NCBI GenBank assembly: GCA_008375315.1
Contig: CP032507.1
Coordinates: forward strand, 3,558,071 to 3,622,070
DNA length: 64,000 bases
Direction of reading: 5' to 3'
Source: Ectothiorhodospiraceae bacterium BW-2
GTDB taxonomy: Bacteria; Pseudomonadota; Gammaproteobacteria; Thiohalomonadales; Thiohalomonadaceae
Positions 23,206 through 33,075 of this stretch are shown piece by piece. The notes beneath the pieces were generated by a model that saw nothing but the letters and a program-made list of their open reading frames with translations, was not told the origin of the DNA and made no database searches. Position 1 is the stretch's first letter; each line of letters begins with the position of its first letter. The translations under genes were made by a program, and so were the position numbers.

Positions 23206-23940
23206 TTAACGCCCTCGAACGATAATGGGTTCAAAACCGTTCTCCTGCAACAGTCGCTTGGCTCGATCCAGTTTGCGCCGCTCATCAAAAGGGCCAACTC
23301 GAATACGGTGCCAAGTCCCCTTTTCGGTAGAGACCTCCTCCACCTGTGGCTGAAAATTGAGCAACAGCAGATTAACCGCCGCCGCTTCGGCATCCTCTCG
23401 TTGTTTAAATGAGGCGACCTGCAACAGATAGTTGCTGACATGGCGCTTCTTATCGACCTCCCGCCGTAACTCCTGTTCGGGAATAATCACCTCCCGCTCT
23501 GGGAGTACATGGTAGAAGTCATATTGCAGCGCTTTGACAGGTTCGGGTTCAGGCTTCGGTTCGGGCGGTTTTTTCTCTGGTGCCGGCTGCGTCGGTTTCG
23601 GTTGTGGTAACGACAGCGGCGCAGAGCCCTCCCCTCGGCTCTCACTCTCTTGTGGTACGATTTGCGGCGGCTTCGCTTTGGTTACCGGTGGCGACTCGGA
23701 TTGACCGCTAATATAGGTCAAAAAGGTAGCAAACCCGCCAATCAGTAACCCCCCTAACAGCCACAACCACCCCGGTAACTGCCGGCTCTGGGGTCGATTT
23801 CGGGTCGCACTCGCACTACTGACCGCCGGCGGACGACGACGCGGTGGTGGTTTGGTGGTCGCGCTCTGCTTGTTGCGCCGTGCTGCGGTCGCTTTCGCGG
23901 CATAATCTTTACGAGTGGCCACAACTATGTCTCTGCCCAC
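23206..23940 (-). CDS. Membrane-anchored SPOR-domain protein (FtsN/DedD-like)
   Basis: A 244-residue bitopic inner-membrane protein. A basic, proline-rich cytoplasmic N-terminus (about 1-50) precedes one membrane segment, LPGWLWLLGGLLIGGFATFL (about 56-75), then a proline/lysine/glutamate-rich periplasmic linker (about 90-135) and a C-terminal SPOR domain (about 165-243) with LLQVASFKQREDAEAAAVNL and HRIRVGPFDERRKLDRAKRL. SPOR domains bind denuded septal glycan, so a cell-division role is likely. This arrangement matches FtsN-like proteins that commonly follow argS in gammaproteobacteria, though argS is not here. Function assigned by architecture. Confidence 0.85.
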   Translation of the reverse strand: MGRDIVVATRKDYAAKATAARRNKQSATTKPPPRRRPPAVSSASATRNRPQSRQLPGWLWLLGGLLIGGFATFLTYISGQSESPPVTKAKPPQIVPQESESRGEGSAPLSLPQPKPTQPAPEKKPPEPKPEPEPVKALQYDFYHVLPEREVIIPEQELRREVDKKRHVSNYLLQVASFKQREDAEAAAVNLLLLNFQPQVEEVSTEKGTWHRIRVGPFDERRKLDRAKRLLQENGFEPIIVRGR

Positions 23941-24067
23941 ACTCTCGACGCAACACTCACCCGTTTGGCTCGTCGTTTTGATCTCAAAATGGTTGCTCCT
24001 CAGGTCGAATAGGGGGTTATCGGGAGCGCTATTCTAAAGAGGTTACCTCTTAGGCTCAACTCTCGTG

Positions 24068-25354
24068 TTAGCGCTCACTCAACGCTCGCTGCTCCATGCG
24101 GTGTAGCGGTTTAAGTAGATAGTTGAGCAGACTCTTCTTGCCGGTCAAGATATCGACCTCCACCACCATCCCCGGAATAATCGGCAGCGATTCGTGACGA
24201 TGGCGGATATAGTCGGTTGCGGTGCGTAACAGCACCCGATAGTAGGCCACCCCCTCGGCATCGACTAGACTATCGGCGCTAATGTGTTCAACTTGCGCCG
24301 ACAGGCCGCCATAAATCGAAAAGTCGTAGGCGGTAAAGCGGACTATCGCCTGCTGCCCCGGATAGAGAAAGGCGATATCGGCAGGCATCACTGCCGCTTC
24401 AATTAACAGCCCATCCTCTTGGGGAACCACCTCAATCAGCGGCTGGGCCGCCTCCACCACCCCCCCAACCGTATTGATATGGATCTGCTTCACGACCCCC
24501 TGCACCGGCGAGCGTAGCGCCGTCTGTTGCAGCCGCTGCTGTAGTACCGGCATCGTCTCTTGCAGCTGCTCTAACCTTGCAGAGCTCTCGGCCAGTTCGC
24601 CTAGCACCGTGCGCTGGTAGCGCCGCTGCTGCTCCTCAATTCGTGCATCGCTCTCGCTCAGCGCCGCACTCACCCGTTTTTCGGCCACTCCCATCGCCTC
24701 CAGACTCCCTTTGAGATCGTTAACCTCTCGCTGTAGCCTCAGTAGCTCTATCTCCGACATCACCCCCTGCTTGACTAGCGGGGCGGTAATAGTGAGCTCT
24801 CGGTTAGCGAGCTGGTAGCTAGTTCGAGTCTGCTGCTGCTTAATTTTTAACTCATCGAGCTCCTCCAACCGCTGCTGTCGCTGACGCTGCAAAATCGAGA
24901 GCGACGCCTGCTGCTCCTGTAGCCGAGCGGTAAAGAGCTGCATCTCCCACGCGGCAATATCGGGCCGCTCCTCACTGACCCCCTGCGGTAGCTGTAGCAC
25001 CGACTCTGCACGACTCTCGGCTCTTAATCGGGCAGTTCGCCCCAAAAGCGCTACCAACTCAACTCGACTCTCCTGATAGCTAGCACTAAAGCGCATGTCG
25101 TTAATACGCATTAATATCTGCCCGGGCTCCACCTGCTCCCCTTCGGTGACCAAAATCTCCTCGACTATGCCACTTTCGGCACTTTGGATAATCTGCACCT
25201 CTTTGGAGGGGATCACTCGACCCGCTGCGCGAGTCATCTCATCGAGCATAGCGTAGTGCGCCCAGAGCGCTAGCAGCAGCAGCAGTAGCGCCATACTCCA
25301 GAGCAGCCAGCGCCCACGAACGACCGCTCGATCATCAATATTAAAGGGGGCCAC
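24068..25354 (-). CDS. HlyD-family type I secretion membrane-fusion protein
   Basis: A 428-residue periplasmic adaptor bridging the inner-membrane ABC exporter and the outer-membrane TolC channel. One N-terminal membrane helix (about 15-38, WLLWSMALLLLLLALWA), a lipoyl/barrel-sandwich half near 60-90 (AESGIVEEILVTEGEQVEPG), long coiled coils (about 130-290), the second lipoyl half (LRSPVQGVVKQIHINTVGG) and a C-terminal beta-barrel. GTG at 25354 is chosen: GGGAG lies 5 bp upstream and it overlaps the ABC gene end by 14 bp; a longer frame to 25411 would overlap by 71 bp. The set is of the LapBCE/adhesin-export type. Confidence 0.9.
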   Translation of the reverse strand: MAPFNIDDRAVVRGRWLLWSMALLLLLLALWAHYAMLDEMTRAAGRVIPSKEVQIIQSAESGIVEEILVTEGEQVEPGQILMRINDMRFSASYQESRVELVALLGRTARLRAESRAESVLQLPQGVSEERPDIAAWEMQLFTARLQEQQASLSILQRQRQQRLEELDELKIKQQQTRTSYQLANRELTITAPLVKQGVMSEIELLRLQREVNDLKGSLEAMGVAEKRVSAALSESDARIEEQQRRYQRTVLGELAESSARLEQLQETMPVLQQRLQQTALRSPVQGVVKQIHINTVGGVVEAAQPLIEVVPQEDGLLIEAAVMPADIAFLYPGQQAIVRFTAYDFSIYGGLSAQVEHISADSLVDAEGVAYYRVLLRTATDYIRHRHESLPIIPGMVVEVDILTGKKSLLNYLLKPLHRMEQRALSER

Positions 25355-27467
25355 CCGAGCTCCCTTTTGTCTGTAGCTGCTGTAGCACCGCCCCTTTAGG
25401 GCCATCGGCAACCAACCGTCCCTGATCGAGCACTATCAGCCGCTCGACCAGAGATAGCATCGCCGAGCGGTGGGTAATAAGCAGCAGTCCGCGACTACGA
25501 TCGGCCTCTAACTGCTGGCGCATAAATAGCTCACTTGCGCCATCAAGCTGAGCGGTCGGCTCATCGAGCAGCAGCAGCGTCGGTCTTAAGAGTAGCGCCC
25601 GCGCTAACGCCACCATCTGCCGCTGCCCCCCCGACAACCCGGCACCCTGCTCCCCTACCGGATAGTCGTAGCCGCCAGGCAGCCGCGGCACAAACTGCGC
25701 CACCCCCGCCTGCTCGGCCGCCTGTAGTAGCTGCTCATCGCTCACATAGGGGGAGCCTAGGACAATATTCTCCCGTAGTGTGCCGGCAAAGAGGCGGGCC
25801 TCTTGGCCCACATAGCCGATATAGTGGCGCAGTTCGGCCGGATGCCACTGCTGTAGATCAACCCCATCGAGCATAATCTGCCCCCGTGTCGGCGCATAGA
25901 GACCGACTAGCAGCTTACAGAGGGTACTTTTACCCGAGCCGACCGCGCCTAAGATCGCTATCCGCTCACCGGGCTGAATCGTCAACGAGAGCTGCTCAAG
26001 TACCGGCTGCTGCTGCTGTGGGTAGATAAAGCTGACCTCTCTTAGCACTAACCGCCCCTCGACCGCCGTTCGGTGTATCACTAGGCGCTCTGCCCCGCGC
26101 TCTAGCGGTAGCGCCATGAGCTGATTGAGTGCCCGAATCGCATTGGCCGCATGGTGGTAGCGGTTCATTAGGTGGGCTAGCTGACCGAGCGGCTGCACCG
26201 CTCGACCGGTTAAAATAACGCAAGCAAACAGACTCCCCATGGTCAAACTACCGGCCTGAATTAGATAGACCCCCCAAATCACCACCCCAATCGTGGTTAG
26301 CTGCTGTAGTAACTGAAAGCTATTTAACACTACCGCCGAGTAGAGTCGTACTTTTAGATGGCTAGCGGCCACCTGCTCGACCAGCGACTCCCACCGCCCC
26401 TGAATCACCCCTTCGGCCCGAATCGCCTTCAGACTCTCCAGACCATTGAGCGACTCGACTACCGTTGCCTGCTTTCGTGCCCCCTGCTCGAAGAGCACTC
26501 CGATGGCACGGCGCAACGGTCGCTGTACCGACCACGCTAGCAGCAGCAGCAGCGGCACCACCAGCAGCGGTAGCAGGGCTAGCTCCCCCCCCAGCCAGTA
26601 GATCACCCCGATAAAGAGCAGCACAAAGGGCAGATCGATCACCAGCGCCAGCGTCGCCGAGGTTAAAAACTCCCGAATCGCCTCAAATTCGCGCAAATTG
26701 CTCGCAAAGCCTCCCGCCGAACGGGGAGCGACCGCGAGTTGTAGGCCCATCATTTGGGCAAAGAGACGACTTGCGAGCACCCGATCGGCCTCCTTGCCGG
26801 CCAGATCGATAAAGTAGCCGCGCAGAGTCCGTAACAGAAAGTCAAAGCCGACCACCAGCGCCGCACCGATGGCCAATACCCATAGCGTCTCTAGCGCGTT
26901 ATTCGGCACCACTCGGTCATAGACATTCATAATGAATAGCGGAATCGCTAGCGCAAACAGATTGATAAAGAGCGAGGCGAGCAGAACATCACGATAGAGC
27001 GAACGGGCCTGCCAGAGCGTGCCCCAAAACCAGTGGCCCTCGCTCTGCCGCCGCTCCTCGGCGCTGACCAGTAGGGTTCTTTCCGGTTTTAGGGTGATTA
27101 GCTGACCGGCGAAGAGCTGCTCCAGTTCAGAGAGGGGTAGCTGTCTGAGTGCAGCGGCCTCGGGATCGTAGAGCTCCACCTCGCTGCCCACGATAGCGGT
27201 TAATAGAGAGGGGCGCTGCTGTTCGATAAAGACCACTGCCGGTAGTTCAATTTGAGTTAACAGCTCCTTACCGCCGATCAGAGAGTGGGTCTCAATGCCA
27301 GCGTAGTGGGCTGCCCGCCTAAAGGTTTCGGGGGTTAATCGTCCCTGTGACAGCGGTAGCCCTGCCGTCAGTGCGGCGCGAGAGAAGGGGCGATGGAAGC
27401 GATGGCTAGCAAAGACTAGCAGCTCCAGCAGCGGATCAAAGGGTAGAGTCTGTTCGGGTTCGACCAC
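25341..27467 (-). CDS. Type I secretion ABC transporter, permease-ATPase (LapB-like)
   Basis: A 708-residue exporter half-transporter. The N-terminal ~130 residues form a peptidase-C39-like domain without the catalytic cysteine (a CLD), as in exporters for RTX proteins and giant adhesins. The membrane region spans about 160-430, followed by the nucleotide-binding domain: Walker A GAVGSGKST (about 505), signature LSGGQRQ (about 610), Walker B LLLLDEPT (about 628) and the switch histidine in LLITHR. It lies between tolC-like and hlyD-like genes. No substrate gene with RTX or Ig repeats lies in this window, so the secreted protein must be encoded elsewhere. Confidence 0.92.
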   Translation of the reverse strand: MVEPEQTLPFDPLLELLVFASHRFHRPFSRAALTAGLPLSQGRLTPETFRRAAHYAGIETHSLIGGKELLTQIELPAVVFIEQQRPSLLTAIVGSEVELYDPEAAALRQLPLSELEQLFAGQLITLKPERTLLVSAEERRQSEGHWFWGTLWQARSLYRDVLLASLFINLFALAIPLFIMNVYDRVVPNNALETLWVLAIGAALVVGFDFLLRTLRGYFIDLAGKEADRVLASRLFAQMMGLQLAVAPRSAGGFASNLREFEAIREFLTSATLALVIDLPFVLLFIGVIYWLGGELALLPLLVVPLLLLLAWSVQRPLRRAIGVLFEQGARKQATVVESLNGLESLKAIRAEGVIQGRWESLVEQVAASHLKVRLYSAVVLNSFQLLQQLTTIGVVIWGVYLIQAGSLTMGSLFACVILTGRAVQPLGQLAHLMNRYHHAANAIRALNQLMALPLERGAERLVIHRTAVEGRLVLREVSFIYPQQQQPVLEQLSLTIQPGERIAILGAVGSGKSTLCKLLVGLYAPTRGQIMLDGVDLQQWHPAELRHYIGYVGQEARLFAGTLRENIVLGSPYVSDEQLLQAAEQAGVAQFVPRLPGGYDYPVGEQGAGLSGGQRQMVALARALLLRPTLLLLDEPTAQLDGASELFMRQQLEADRSRGLLLITHRSAMLSLVERLIVLDQGRLVADGPKGAVLQQLQTKGSSGGPL

Positions 27468-27473
27468 GCTAAT

Positions 27474-28796
27474 CTATTCAGACAACGCCGGCGGCAGTAG
27501 CTCATCGAGCTGCTGCAGCAGCCCTAGCAGCCGAAAACGGCTCTGCTGGAGCTGAAAGTCACCCCGAATCAGCGCCTGTCGAGCGGTAAAGAGCTCATTT
27601 TCGGCATCCAGTAGATCGAGCAGGCTGCGCCGCCCGACAGCGAACTGCTGCTGATAGGCGCGGCGCACTTCACGACTACTATCGACATGGCTCTGTAAAA
27701 AAGTTAACTGCGCCCGACTGCTCTGCCATAGATTATGGGTGATCGATAGGCGCTCTTCTAGATCGCGCCGCTGTTTCTCTAGCTGCTCTCGGCTCCCCTG
27801 TAGCAGCGCTTTAGCTCGGCGCTTACGGGCAAAATCACCCCCACCGGTCGCTAGCGCGTAGTTGAGCCGTACCATCGCTAGCTGATCGCCATTCACCCCT
27901 TCGGTACCGTCGATATTATTGTGCCGCGTCGCACTCAGCTCTAAATTGAGCTGCGGCAGCAGCGGTGCATCGCCTAAGGCAACATCCATTTGCGCGACAA
28001 TTACCTCACTCGCGGCTCGTTGCAACGAGGGGTGGTGAGGCAGTCGCTGTTCTAGTAGCTGCGCTAGCGGCTGTTGCAGCAGCTCACTGTCGATCATCGG
28101 TAGCGGCTCCAGAGTATTCGGCAGCGTCCCGACTACCTTGCGATAACGAAATTTGGCATCCGCTAGCGCACTCTCTGTCATCAGTAGCCGAGTGCGCGAC
28201 AGCGCTAGCCGTGCTTCGGTCTGCTTTAGATCGGCTTCGGTACCGGCCCCCCCCTCGACTCGGGCTCGAATCTGGCCATGAATCTTCTGGTGGACGACTA
28301 GATTCTCCTTCACCAGCTCCAGTTCGGTCTGGTGTCTTAGGACTAGAAGATAGGCCTCAATCGCCTGCATCACTACCATTAACTCGCTCTCGTGTAGCTG
28401 ATAACGGCGCGATAGGACAAACGCCTGCTCTCGATCGACGGCGGCAAACATCCGTCCGCCATCATAGAGCGGTTGGCGCAGCATCAGTGATGCCTCTTGG
28501 CGGGTTAAATCGACCTTATCGCCACTCAGACGGGTCGCGGGGCTGTCACTACGCTCATGTCCGGCACCTAGCGAGAGGCTTAGGGTCGGAAAGTAGCCAC
28601 TTTTAGCCGCCTGCTCCCCCTCTAGCGAGGCGCTTAAGTTGGCGCGGCTGGTCAAAATATCGGGGTGCTCGCTCAAAACCTGAGCGATAACCTCAGCGAG
28701 TGTGTCGGCACTAAGCGTCAGAGAGTTCGTCAGCAAGCCTACTGCAAGCAGTAGCCCCCTCTGTCGCCACCGTTTTAGACTAGATTTCATTAGCAC
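27474..28796 (-). CDS. TolC-family outer-membrane channel protein
   Basis: A 440-residue protein with a probable signal sequence (basic start followed by GLLLAVGLLTNSLTLSA, about 14-30) and two repeated outer-membrane efflux (OEP) halves: long heptad-rich helices at about 120-215 and 320-410, separated by strands such as LNLELSATRHNNIDG. It closes the conduit of the type I secretion system. It is 6 bp upstream of the ABC gene (minus strand) and 5 bp downstream of the CHASE2 cyclase, so one transcript probably covers cyclase, TolC, ABC and HlyD. Similar to LapE/AggA-type proteins. Confidence 0.9.
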   Translation of the reverse strand: MLMKSSLKRWRQRGLLLAVGLLTNSLTLSADTLAEVIAQVLSEHPDILTSRANLSASLEGEQAAKSGYFPTLSLSLGAGHERSDSPATRLSGDKVDLTRQEASLMLRQPLYDGGRMFAAVDREQAFVLSRRYQLHESELMVVMQAIEAYLLVLRHQTELELVKENLVVHQKIHGQIRARVEGGAGTEADLKQTEARLALSRTRLLMTESALADAKFRYRKVVGTLPNTLEPLPMIDSELLQQPLAQLLEQRLPHHPSLQRAASEVIVAQMDVALGDAPLLPQLNLELSATRHNNIDGTEGVNGDQLAMVRLNYALATGGGDFARKRRAKALLQGSREQLEKQRRDLEERLSITHNLWQSSRAQLTFLQSHVDSSREVRRAYQQQFAVGRRSLLDLLDAENELFTARQALIRGDFQLQQSRFRLLGLLQQLDELLPPALSE

Positions 28797-28801
28797 AATG
28801 C

Positions 28802-30895
28802 CTATCCCTTAGAGCTAAGTATGGTCACTCCGTCCCATTCGACAGCGGGCGGTGTTTTAATAAATTCGTGGCAGCGTTGCAGATAGGTACGGCTCGGGCC
28901 ATCGCCCTCAAACTGCTGTAACAGGCGGGCAAACTGCGCCGCTGCTGCGGTAAAATCGCGCTGGCGATAGAGATCAATCCCCTGTTGATAGCCGTCGAGT
29001 AGCTGCTGTAGTGACGGCTCTATCTCTCCTGCCACCCCCATCACTTCATACACAATAACCGGCTCTTTTTTACCCACCACCTGCACGGTATCGAGATAGC
29101 GGGTCACAATCTGCTCACCGGCTAATTGCCGCGTCTGTTCTGAGATCATGATTTTTGAGCCGAAAAATTTATTCGCCCCCTCTAAACGGGAGGCTAAATT
29201 AACCGCATCGCCCATAATGGTGTAGTCCATCCGCTGCTTCGAGCCCATATTACCGACCACCATCGGGCCACTATTCACCCCCATTCTAACCGAGAGGCTA
29301 AAGCCTCGTTCCGCTTTAATCTGCTCCGAAAAGTGCTGCATAAACTGCTGCATTCGGATGGAGGCTAGCGCGGCCTGCAGCGCATGATCCTGTCGCTCTA
29401 ACGGCGCTCCCCAAAAGGCGATAATCGCATCCCCCTCAAACTTATCGATAATACCGCCATGGGCAATGATAATATCACACATTGCCGTCAGATACTCATT
29501 GAGTATATGGACTAGCTCTTCGGGGCTCATCTGCTCGGAAAACGACGAAAAAGAGGCGATATCGGAGAAAAATGCCGTCATCTCGCGCCGCTCCCCCCCT
29601 AAGGCGAGCTTATCGGGATTATTGACCAGCACCTTAATGACATCGGGGGAGAGGTAGTGGCCAAATATCCCCGAAATCAGCGCCTTCTGATTCCGCTCTT
29701 GAAGATAGAAACGGATATTAATCGCGACCATGGAGAGTAGTGCTGCCAATAAATTATAGCTTATTGAGGCAACTAGACCCCACTGGGCGTATATCCATAC
29801 CGCACTAAGTAGAAACAGTACCACCACCCCCACCGTATAGAGGGTGCGCCACAGCGGTCTGGTCATGCCAATCGAGAGCAGTATCAACCCCATCAAGAGC
29901 AGCGCCACCCCCACCTCTGCCGCAAAGGGGAGCGGCTGCAAGGGGGCACCGTGCATTAATGAGTTAATCGTATTGGCGATAATCTCCATCCCATAGACCT
30001 GCCCGACTGGGGTGGTAAAGATATCGTGAGAGACCTCGGAGGTGTCGCCAACGATAACCATTTTACCCTCGATCCAGTGGCGTAGCTCAGCTAGCTCATC
30101 GGGGTAGTAGTCGCTTAGATCGAGAAACTCTAGCGCTGTCAGGCCATAGGTTTCAGAGATAAATCGACTCCCTGGGGAGAGCTGCACATAGTCGATATAG
30201 AGGTTGTGGCGCTGATCGAGCCTAACCGGTGGATACCCCTCCCCCCACACGATTTGCCGCCGTTCACTATCCCACCGCGGTTCAACGCCGCGATGCATCG
30301 ATAGCGCCTGCACCGCAAACGGCCAGCCATCGGTTTCGGTCGAAATATCGGGGTAGATTGTCAGCCGCGACATACTCGATACCAGCGCACTCATCGACTG
30401 AATATTGGTATAACCGGTTCGTGCCGCCGCTTCGCTCAAGCTATCGACTGGATAGTTGATCTGTTGAAACTCCCCCCGCTCAAACTGCGCCTGCGAAACC
30501 AGTAGCACATTGCCGGCAGCGGCTAGGCTCTGGGCTAAAATAGGATCTTCATCGTAGGAGCTAGCAAAGTCGAACAGAATATCGAGCGCGATGACGCTAG
30601 CGCCAAGCTGATGCAGACTGTCAACCAAACGGGCAATATCGCTCCGTTTTAGGGGGTAGGAGCCGTAGTCGCGAAAAAAGGCCTCGTCCATCGTGACCAG
30701 CATAATCTGGTCATGTAGCTGCTGCTGCGGCTGGTTATTGGCACTGTTACGCACTATCTGCCGTACTGAGAGGGTCTGCTCCTCCATTAAGGCAAACAGC
30801 TCCCGATACTCCGCCCCTAGCGCGATCGCAAACAGCACTAGGGTGGCGATGACATCAAAACGCCACAGGGAGAGGCCTCCCTTTCTCTCCGCCAT
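28802..30895 (-). CDS. CHASE2-domain adenylate/guanylate cyclase
   Basis: A 697-residue membrane receptor cyclase. An N-terminal membrane helix (about 14-32) is followed by a periplasmic CHASE2 sensor (about 40-310; typical ALDILFDF and IEGKMVIVGDTSEV), three closely spaced membrane helices (about 325-395) and a cytoplasmic class III cyclase domain (about 425-600) with metal aspartates in FFSDIASFS (about 445) and DKFEGDAIIAFWGAP. It makes cyclic nucleotide in response to an unknown periplasmic cue. A short C-terminal helical tail may be TPR-like. It is encoded between the FecR-like gene and the secretion genes, an arrangement that suggests linked control of export or adhesion. Confidence 0.88.
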   Translation of the reverse strand: MAERKGGLSLWRFDVIATLVLFAIALGAEYRELFALMEEQTLSVRQIVRNSANNQPQQQLHDQIMLVTMDEAFFRDYGSYPLKRSDIARLVDSLHQLGASVIALDILFDFASSYDEDPILAQSLAAAGNVLLVSQAQFERGEFQQINYPVDSLSEAAARTGYTNIQSMSALVSSMSRLTIYPDISTETDGWPFAVQALSMHRGVEPRWDSERRQIVWGEGYPPVRLDQRHNLYIDYVQLSPGSRFISETYGLTALEFLDLSDYYPDELAELRHWIEGKMVIVGDTSEVSHDIFTTPVGQVYGMEIIANTINSLMHGAPLQPLPFAAEVGVALLLMGLILLSIGMTRPLWRTLYTVGVVVLFLLSAVWIYAQWGLVASISYNLLAALLSMVAINIRFYLQERNQKALISGIFGHYLSPDVIKVLVNNPDKLALGGERREMTAFFSDIASFSSFSEQMSPEELVHILNEYLTAMCDIIIAHGGIIDKFEGDAIIAFWGAPLERQDHALQAALASIRMQQFMQHFSEQIKAERGFSLSVRMGVNSGPMVVGNMGSKQRMDYTIMGDAVNLASRLEGANKFFGSKIMISEQTRQLAGEQIVTRYLDTVQVVGKKEPVIVYEVMGVAGEIEPSLQQLLDGYQQGIDLYRQRDFTAAAAQFARLLQQFEGDGPSRTYLQRCHEFIKTPPAVEWDGVTILSSKG

Positions 30896-30907
30896 GTCGA
30901 ACCGAGC

Positions 30908-31849
30908 CTACTGTGCGAGTTGACGGTTGTAAATTTCCGCCTCAACCATGCGTAGCTGTTTCAGTTTCAACGCATGCAGTAGCTGAATATACATCGGCCG
31001 CAGATCATTACCATCGGGGTTGTCGGCAAAATAGCGGCTGTAGTTATCCATCGCGGCCACAAAGAGCCCCTGCTCCTCTAGGAGTGAGGCTTTAAAGAAG
31101 CTATCCCCCCCTAGCTGTTGATCGATGCGGTCAAGTTCAGCCGCCACCTGCTGCCACTCGGAGTCGCCCATCCAGCGCACCGAGCCCTCCCGCTCGGGTG
31201 AGAAGATCACCTCATCCCCTTGCAGCAGTTCGACTTTATAGCCATAGTTGCCCGGCTTGATCCCCTCGATACGATAGCGCACTAGCGCCTCGCTGGTGGC
31301 TGGAATATCGAACTGCTGCTCACCGATGGTTAAGCGGTAGCGATAGTCACTGCCAACGCTCTCCCATACTAGCTCAGGATAGGCGTGGCTGAGGGTAATT
31401 TCACGCGGTACCTGCAGATCGATACGGTCGCGATGAATCACCGCCCGCCGCACGGTGGTATAGCGCTGCGCTTTAGCGAAACGCTTCTGGAGCGAGTCGA
31501 GCAGGCGGGTATCGACCCCATCGATACTCGGTAGCTCTCCCACAACCGCTTCCGCCCCCGCTGCGGTAATTTTTATCTCACTATTGGCTAGTAGTCGGCG
31601 CACCTGACCGTTCTGCTGATTGATAAACTGACCCCCGCCATCGGCCCCTGAGCGGATAAAGTGGCCGGCAAACAGCAGCTTGTTACGACGCACCTGACGC
31701 CATGTTTCGCCATCACGAGAGTGCTCAATGCTCCCCTCGACTTGGGTTAACAGCGTCACCGGTACCGCATCACCTAGCGCTAGTGCCAGAGCGCTCCAGC
31801 CTAACAGCACCACGGCGGTGGTATATTGCAATAGTTGATCTAATCTCAT
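30908..31849 (-). CDS. Exported FecR-like protein
   Basis: A 313-residue secreted protein. A signal peptide covers about residues 1-25 (YTTAVVLLGWSALALALG). The first half carries a FecR-like fold (VEGSIEHSRDGETW, FAGHFIRSGADGGGQFI, LANSEIKI), the middle has a beta-rich region and the end has helices with TPR-like spacing (LLEEQGLFVAAMDNYSRYFADNP, split here). ATG at 31849 is chosen over 31870 since it gives the cleaner signal peptide. FecR-domain periplasmic proteins near CHASE2 cyclases occur repeatedly in proteobacteria; the pair may sense the envelope. Exact role unknown. Confidence 0.7.
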   Translation of the reverse strand: MRLDQLLQYTTAVVLLGWSALALALGDAVPVTLLTQVEGSIEHSRDGETWRQVRRNKLLFAGHFIRSGADGGGQFINQQNGQVRRLLANSEIKITAAGAEAVVGELPSIDGVDTRLLDSLQKRFAKAQRYTTVRRAVIHRDRIDLQVPREITLSHAYPELVWESVGSDYRYRLTIGEQQFDIPATSEALVRYRIEGIKPGNYGYKVELLQGDEVIFSPEREGSVRWMGDSEWQQVAAELDRIDQQLGGDSFFKASLLEEQGLFVAAMDNYSRYFADNPDGNDLRPMYIQLLHALKLKQLRMVEAEIYNRQLAQ

Positions 31850-31994
31850 CTCTCTACCTCCAAAGCTCAAATTTAAGTTATCCAGCGGCGATTATAACCG
31901 AGCCATTCTGAATGATTCGTGAATCGGAACACACTCTCGCGCTATAATAGCGCCATCGAATCTAATCTTATAGCCAAAATTTAAGGATATTTTT

Positions 31995-33056
31995 GTGAAC
32001 CACACCCCCTCTCAACCAGTTGACTCGCTTAGCTATCGAGATGCCGGCGTCAATATCGACCAAGGTAACGCCCTCGTTGAACAGATTAAACCCCACGCCC
32101 GCCGCACCAGTCGCCCTGAGGTGATGGGGGGGCTAGGCGGTTTCGGTGCGCTATTTCAGCTACCGCTAGATCGCTACCAAAAACCGGTACTGGTCGCCGG
32201 TACCGATGGTGTCGGCACCAAGCTAAAGCTGGCACGGGAGAGTCACCGCCATGAGACCATCGGTATCGACCTAGTCGCCATGTGCGTCAATGATCTGATT
32301 GTGCAGGGGGCAGAACCGCTCTTCTTTCTCGACTACTACGCAACCGGACGGCTCGATACAGCGATGGCGGTCAGTGTTGTTAAGGGGATTGCGGACGGCT
32401 GCGAACTGGCAGGTTGCGCCCTAATCGGCGGCGAAACGGCGGAGATGCCCGGCTTTTATGAGGGTAGCGACTACGATCTGGCCGGCTTTTGTGTCGGTAT
32501 CGTCGAGGCCGATAAGATTATCGATGGCTCCTCGGTTCGCGCCGGCGATACCCTCATCGCTCTCCCCTCCTCCGGCCCCCACTCTAACGGCTACTCACTG
32601 ATTCGCAAAATTCTGGAGCTAAGTGATACACCACTCACGACCCCTTTTGATAACACCACGCTAGGCGAGGTGCTACTCACCCCCACCCGTATCTATGTTA
32701 AACCGCTCCTACAGCTAATCGCGCAGCTAGAGGTAAAGGCAGTTGCCCATATTACCGGAGGCGGCCTGCTGGAGAATATTCCCCGCGTGCTCCCTCCGGG
32801 CCATGTCGCCACTATTGATCGCCGTAGCTGGCAGCTACCGGCAATCTTTGGCTGGTTACAGCAGCAGGGGCGAATTAACGAGACGGAGATGTTTCGTACC
32901 TTTAACTGCGGTATCGGAATGGTGATCGTCGTCGAACAGCGCCTGAGCGAGCAGGCGCTACAGCTACTACAGGCCGCAGGTGAGAGGGCGATGGTTATCG
33001 GAACGGTTGAGGCTAGCCCCCATCCAGAGCAGCCCCCCTCTGTCACCCTTGTTTAG
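31995..33056 (+). CDS. purM: Phosphoribosylformylglycinamidine cyclo-ligase
   Basis: AIR synthetase: closes the imidazole ring in step five of purine synthesis using ATP. The 353-residue protein shows family motifs [13 protein letters not shown] at the start, [44 protein letters not shown] and [16 protein letters not shown]. The start is GTG at 31995 with AAGGA 8 bp upstream. Length is normal (about 345-355). It is 19 bp upstream of purN, a common purMN operon. The gene is divergent from the FecR-like gene across a 145-bp gap. Confidence 0.97.
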   Translation: MNHTPSQPVDSLSYRDAGVNIDQGNALVEQIKPHARRTSRPEVMGGLGGFGALFQLPLDRYQKPVLVAGTDGVGTKLKLARESHRHETIGIDLVAMCVNDLIVQGAEPLFFLDYYATGRLDTAMAVSVVKGIADGCELAGCALIGGETAEMPGFYEGSDYDLAGFCVGIVEADKIIDGSSVRAGDTLIALPSSGPHSNGYSLIRKILELSDTPLTTPFDNTTLGEVLLTPTRIYVKPLLQLIAQLEVKAVAHITGGGLLENIPRVLPPGHVATIDRRSWQLPAIFGWLQQQGRINETEMFRTFNCGIGMVIVVEQRLSEQALQLLQAAGERAMVIGTVEASPHPEQPPSVTLV

Positions 33057-33075
33057 TTTAGCAGGAGATAGCAGC

